The notes under the pieces were generated by a model. The model worked only from the letters and a program-made list of their open reading frames with translations. It did not search any database and had not been told where the DNA came from. Shown here in pieces: positions 62,701-64,000 of a stretch of DNA of 64,000 nucleotides. The translations under genes and the position numbers were made by a program. The number at the start of each line of letters is the position of its first letter. The stretch's first letter is position 1. The stretch lies in the NCBI RefSeq assembly GCF_003641205.1, contig NZ_CP032762.1, forward strand, positions 1,922,001 through 1,986,000, written 5' to 3'. Source of the stretch: Rhodococcus sp. P1Y (GTDB taxonomy: Bacteria > Actinomycetota > Actinomycetes > Mycobacteriales > Mycobacteriaceae).

Positions 62701-64000
62701 GGGCTCGTGCTGGAGTCGATGCTCGGTTCGAGTGACGGGGGAGTCGACGTCTACTCGGCTCAGACCGTGTATCACCTCGACGGTGCCGGTGAGCCCGATC
62801 GATTCCGGGTTGCCCTTGACCAGTTGCTCGAGCGGTTCCCGAACATGAAGATCGCGATCGCTCATACGTCACGGGGCGAGTCCGTTGCAGTCGTGCCGGC
62901 CGCCGTGGACCTCCCGGTCACCGTTATCGACGTCGCTGACGAGTCCGCCGTCGGTGAGGTCGCCGAGCGCGACCGCGCGACTCGCTTCGATTTCTCCCGT
63001 GCGCCGTTGGTGCGTGCGACGGTTGTGCGGTATCCGACCGGACACGCGTTCATCCTGACCATTCACCACGCACTCGTCGACGGTTGGTCGATGGTGCGAC
63101 TCCTCGAAACGATGTGGGAGGCGTACGGCCGGCCGGCCGAAGTGGTCGAACCGGACCTGTCGTTCGCGAAGTTCCTGTCCTGGATGACTGCACGCGATGC
63201 GCACGCCTCGCTGCAGCGGTGGGCCGAGGTGCTCGCCCCGGTCATCGAGTCGACCGTCGTTGCGCCGGGTGCCGCGGCGAGCGTCGCGAGTCTGCCCGAA
63301 GACATCGTGGTGACTCTCGACGCCGCGACGAGCGCCGCGCTCGCCGATGTGGCGCGATCTGCCGGCGCCACGATGAGCAGCCTGCTGCAGACCGTATGGG
63401 CGGTCTTCCTCAATACGATCACCGGTCAGAGCACGGTGGTCTTCGGTGCCGTCGTGTCGGGTCGTCCCCCCGAGGTCGACGCGGTCGAGGACGCAGTCGG
63501 TTCGTTCATCAACACGGTTCCGGTGGTCGTGCAGCTCGAGGGCAATGCGAGCCTCGCCGAGACGGTGCGCCGGGTGCAGGACCAGAACTCCGCGATCATC
63601 GAGCACCATCAGGTATCGCTCGCCGAGTTGCAGCGTCTGGGCGGACACCATCCGCTGTTCGACACGTTGATGGTTTACCAGAACTATCCGTCCGACTCCG
63701 AGACGCTCGAACTCGTCCGGGACAACGCTGGAATCAAGATTCTCGGCGAGTCCGGGCGGGAAGCGACGCACTACCCGCTCACGTTCGCCGCGCAAGCGGG
63801 CGCCGAGACGTGGGTGCGGTTGTCGTATCGGCCCGATCTGTTCGACGCCGAGGTTGCCACGAGGTTCACCACTGTTCTGAAACGCATCGTCGATGTGTTC
63901 GCAACCGACCCGGGCCGCTCGATCGCGTCGCTGGACGTGTTGCCCTCGCGCGACGTGGCGGCGGTGGCTGCGTGGTCTGCCGGTCCGGTTGTGTCGGTGG
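53716..64000 (+). CDS. NRPS2: formyl-hydroxyornithine-initiating siderophore synthetase (3' end outside window)
   Basis: The frame is open from the ATG to the window edge (3,428 codons). Domains by residue: A1 25-535 (no C in front, so an initiation module), with 'FDISVNEILLP', 'YLYLVSSML', 'HVWCGGEVL' and 'YHGYGPAEATIG' giving DINYWGGIGK. PCP about 565-640 ('FFRLGGHSLLASG'). C 632 to about 1060 ('AHAHHMVTDENS'). An unassigned stretch about 1060-1410. C about 1415-1860 ('LLPLSPLQQGLLYHM', 'FEHILLDGWST'). A2 1886 to about 2400, near DAEDSGLINK. PCP about 2430 ('FFRLGGDSILSIQ'). E about 2496-2950 ('IHHLVVDGVSW', 'GLEGHGREE'). C about 2986-3415 ('IHHALVDGWS'). The next A domain begins at the edge. 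It works with MbtH and is iron-regulated. Confidence 0.95.
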   Translation, partial: MTASVDIADLHERWNDHTSPKVTATVPELFAAAARATPDAVALVDGDRRLTYSDVSEKIAQLSHRLLRSGLDTEGVVGICLPRSAEMVIAALAIMTAGGAFVPVDPQWPAARRDRVIADSAAKIAVVSAEDQPSLPIESIVVNLDDWQYGDFPSAAPQLELDGSQLAYVIFTSGSTGTPKGAMIRHDAICERLTWQRDHVLMFGNDDASLFKAPLAFDISVNEILLPLVSGGRVVVAATGSEKDPEYLLDLIAKEQVTYLYLVSSMLDALLVLDLERSARGASALTGVRHVWCGGEVLTPDLFSRFRDQLTTTLYHGYGPAEATIGVSHVIYRERAERIATSIGRPNPHTQLYVLDEDLEPTPVGTGGELYAAGFLLGRGYVGSGHLTAGSFVANPFDADGSRMYRTGDLARWTEDGTLEFLGRADNQVKIRGQRLELQEVEVAISAHPGVRRAAVLALDHPAGGKFLAAYVTATGESPANFVEVLREQAAGTLPEYMVPSTFTVLDAFPVTVNGKLDRRALPAPDLGAGAGNGGRLPVTASEQTLARVFSEVLHLGDDVVLSVDDNFFRLGGHSLLASGVVSRVNAAMNVSLSLREVFDNPTIAELSRVVGDASRVSPSVVRVGHVERPEKLPMSFGQQSLWLAEQVADRTIYRTVEALQFRDRADVDALQDAIRRLVDRHEVLRTTFVFDEASSRPIQVVHEARQGLLRQEKIERSKVDARIGELLVAPLELATDFGMQFTLLRHEDGDVLVAHAHHMVTDENSVEPLIRDLTAFYTGNHVEPLTVQYADFAVWHREVLGDRDDVGSRHHVELGYWRDLLAGLPVETPLPLDHARGDTDERTIRSVEAVLSMGDTDTVDDLLVEQRATPLHAVITALSLALWNEGAGPRVPVGTPVTLRDEPELADLVGYFVNSVVVRVDIDAALGFGDTLSGVRDRLLGAVEHKLVPFENVVEAVNPTRIPGLSPIFQVMAAFRDNREAAANPDAALVPLLPSQDGVDDSIPALYDLVYSLDRRSDGTLSIGLDATRELFVEETTSRLLETARHFLVLGARHPGLSVRQLAQLVRAALHRTAQPTAADSYSSRILLPDFDVRDDSMWLAATSHLALAAPQLASLRLGVRDDGSGELSADVVNPELLDTAREVVTALVAAYRAGTAMEIVAVPSDRDSRSDEDWTAVLDDPFWEDWVDELADCDGAEPARGPVESARQLSTITVRETPAVADAGVVRAAIVAAVVRALDASDLVDGDLVLEVAEPLNIDSVVGLPVVVDDAQRAADVTGTSISARLEPIRERAEDYAGLAGHARFGSFFDDLPTPHARVSVFTTDADSTSAGPTTTPIAVRILVGAPGTDSGTRSVRVEVDADAAVVLPADEIAAAIVDEIADLVIAAAPSVQPAPQVPAGSPLSVRRADRLTLSAADEESVRARYGSAAELLPLSPLQQGLLYHMVRARESGGHNSYMSQVTQGVVGALDPDRLVAAVRIVLGRYPNLRSAFLPSGEAQVIPAIADAPIRIIRLAQWRELGIGTTEFLAEECGVPFDFEMPPLIRFTLVEHGVDEWKLAMTFEHILLDGWSTSAVLDEIFDTYRDPEYPARVRPASFRSYLDWLADQDVDAAYRAWSSYLAELAGPTLVWPAGLGAGEGRDGSGELHRDLDSAAAAAVHAAARTSGVTVGTVLQAAWGVTLGQLVGSSDVVFGNTVSGRPPELADSDRIIGLLFNTVPLRVSFSPFDSIRTLLTRVQREQLQVIDHPYASLTKIQAAADMSTMFDTLFVVQNLPPEAAAVEGDLELVATDVDDETHYPVTFAIDPSEVDGKPFLHVRLVYRHDAYTEAAAQELLERFLQVLTALVATLDGPVGALSALLADEAVPHTGIAADLIREVPAVTVADLLDEQVRLSGAETALVAGNRVLTFTQFAAEVNQYARLLLDAGVRSEHRVALLLPRDERMVVAMFAVFAVGAAYVPIDAKLPDDRIGYMLGLARPTVTLVTGRDANRIGETRGVDLDDLATRERIAAFDSGPITDADRGGRIELDHLAYIIFTSGSTGRPKGVAVGYRGLTNMYVNHVEKIFDRVVAHQAGRRMRIAHTTSFSFDASWEQLFWLLNGHEVHVIDDELRRDPHGLLTHYDHTRVDGFDVTPSYGQVLVDEGLLERDRPAGRSVSSDAPGVVFVSLGGEAVPERLWQQLRDAPGVESYNLYGPTEYTINALGADLSDSATPSVGTPIFNTRAYIIDENLQPTLPGVAGELYLAGAGIARGYWGQAALTSDRFVACPWEPGERMYRTGDLARWNSSENIDYLGRADEQVKIRGYRIEPDEVRAVLETHPDVVSAAVIAADHPGGGKMLAAYYTATDDLSTFLRTHAEERLPEYMVPSSYIRVDSFPLTPNGKLDRRALPAPELTPTGGSGRAAETDTERTLTEIFRDVLRLSADAAFSVDDDFFRLGGDSILSIQVVSRARRAGVTIKASEVFTARKVSALARLADARAAEESGDASPEVLSSGLWPIAVPMVDSPTFGTFVQSAVFVTPAGADEKLVSRVLSRVVDHHAALRGRLVRERDWRFEIASQSSTADRLRSEATSYMWSDPHWVARAGELVAEFGQSMNLQDGVLWQASWVTSDAEPTGRLVLVIHHLVVDGVSWRIIGDDLTHAWELETGVATDPLPAVGTSLAAWSSALAARARDADLLAQADYWSASEIEEPLLGSRELDPAIDTTDTTAVAAVRVPPALTTALLTDVPHVLSAEINDVLLGGLAIAVGAWRARRGTTDRRVLIGLEGHGREENIVPGADLSHTVGWFTSFFPVVLDTADVDPVNAVLDPQSAAEAVLRVKEQLAAVPDRGIGFGMLWQLNPDVGTRLGSGRGPQIGFNYLGQFAGGDAADENAAWDLAPELPGIDAYETAGQSIDSAADINIAAVPEGDGWMLSGDIAYASGVLTADEVAELVELWVQALGALAEYARSAVLVRRSPSDVLAPGVTQADLERWEGFYGELADVHPLTPLQHGLVLESMLGSSDGGVDVYSAQTVYHLDGAGEPDRFRVALDQLLERFPNMKIAIAHTSRGESVAVVPAAVDLPVTVIDVADESAVGEVAERDRATRFDFSRAPLVRATVVRYPTGHAFILTIHHALVDGWSMVRLLETMWEAYGRPAEVVEPDLSFAKFLSWMTARDAHASLQRWAEVLAPVIESTVVAPGAAASVASLPEDIVVTLDAATSAALADVARSAGATMSSLLQTVWAVFLNTITGQSTVVFGAVVSGRPPEVDAVEDAVGSFINTVPVVVQLEGNASLAETVRRVQDQNSAIIEHHQVSLAELQRLGGHHPLFDTLMVYQNYPSDSETLELVRDNAGIKILGESGREATHYPLTFAAQAGAETWVRLSYRPDLFDAEVATRFTTVLKRIVDVFATDPGRSIASLDVLPSRDVAAVAAWSAGPVVSV

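Noticed and set aside
1..64000. tRNA, rRNA, integrase, transposase or phage genes marking a mobile island
   Set aside because: None was recognised on either strand, so horizontal transfer of the siderophore region is not supported by boundary markers.

Overview
The window looks like chromosomal DNA of a high-GC mycolic-acid actinomycete, most likely Rhodococcus or a close Nocardiaceae relative. The support is GTG/ATG start usage, tightly overlapping (GTGA/ATGA) operons, five DtxR/IdeR-type iron boxes and many recognisable actinobacterial families. No rRNA, tRNA, phage, integrase, transposase or CRISPR was seen. No gene-free gap exceeds 300 bases, apart from low-complexity stretches inside one NRPS locus.

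Region 1 (1-21 kb) is ordinary chromosome. It holds a dienelactone hydrolase 3' end, a decapeptide-repeat protein, a SugE/Gdx-type SMR exporter behind a guanidine-III riboswitch, a TIGR03943/DUF318 permease pair, a two-component system, an MFS exporter with a divergent HxlR regulator, a HIT protein, a GT2-GtrA plus GT39 (YkcC/YkcB-like) glycosyltransferase pair, purD, an AbiEi-like/DUF559 protein, thiM, an aminotransferase, a membrane protein, threonine aldolase, a TetR regulator, purB, a HAD phosphatase and a second HIT protein.

Region 2 (21-30.4 kb) is an iron-regulated siderophore uptake and tailoring run: substrate-binding lipoprotein, a siderophore-interacting protein fused to a methyltransferase-like domain, two FecCD permeases, an ATPase, ornithine N-hydroxylase, a hydroxyornithine formyltransferase and a second siderophore-interacting reductase.

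Region 3 (30.4-48.9 kb, minus strand) is a giant NRPS (NRPS1). Its order of synthesis reads C-A(Ser)-PCP-E / C-A-PCP / C-A(Ser)-PCP-E / C-A-PCP / C-A-PCP-terminal C/E-like domain. The first module resembles EntF. The gene is broken by many frameshifts and by TGG/TGGA-rich stretches exactly where near-identical modules recur, so most breaks are probably assembly errors, although true decay cannot be excluded.

Region 4 (48.9-64 kb) holds a second siderophore set: ATPase (minus), then MbtH, lipoprotein and two FecCD permeases (plus), and NRPS2 (plus, running off the window). The first NRPS2 adenylation domain reads DINYWGGIGK, which I recall as the coelichelin code for N5-formyl-N5-hydroxyornithine. 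The second reads close to the hydroxyornithine code. NRPS2 also has an unusual C-(about 350 unassigned residues)-C arrangement.

Inferred logic: iron starvation releases an IdeR-type repressor from five boxes. Ornithine is hydroxylated and formylated, and the NRPSs build one mixed siderophore or two separate ones. The lipoproteins, permeases and ATPases import the ferric complex, and the SIP reductases release the iron. No aryl-acid genes and no thioesterase domain are visible in the window.
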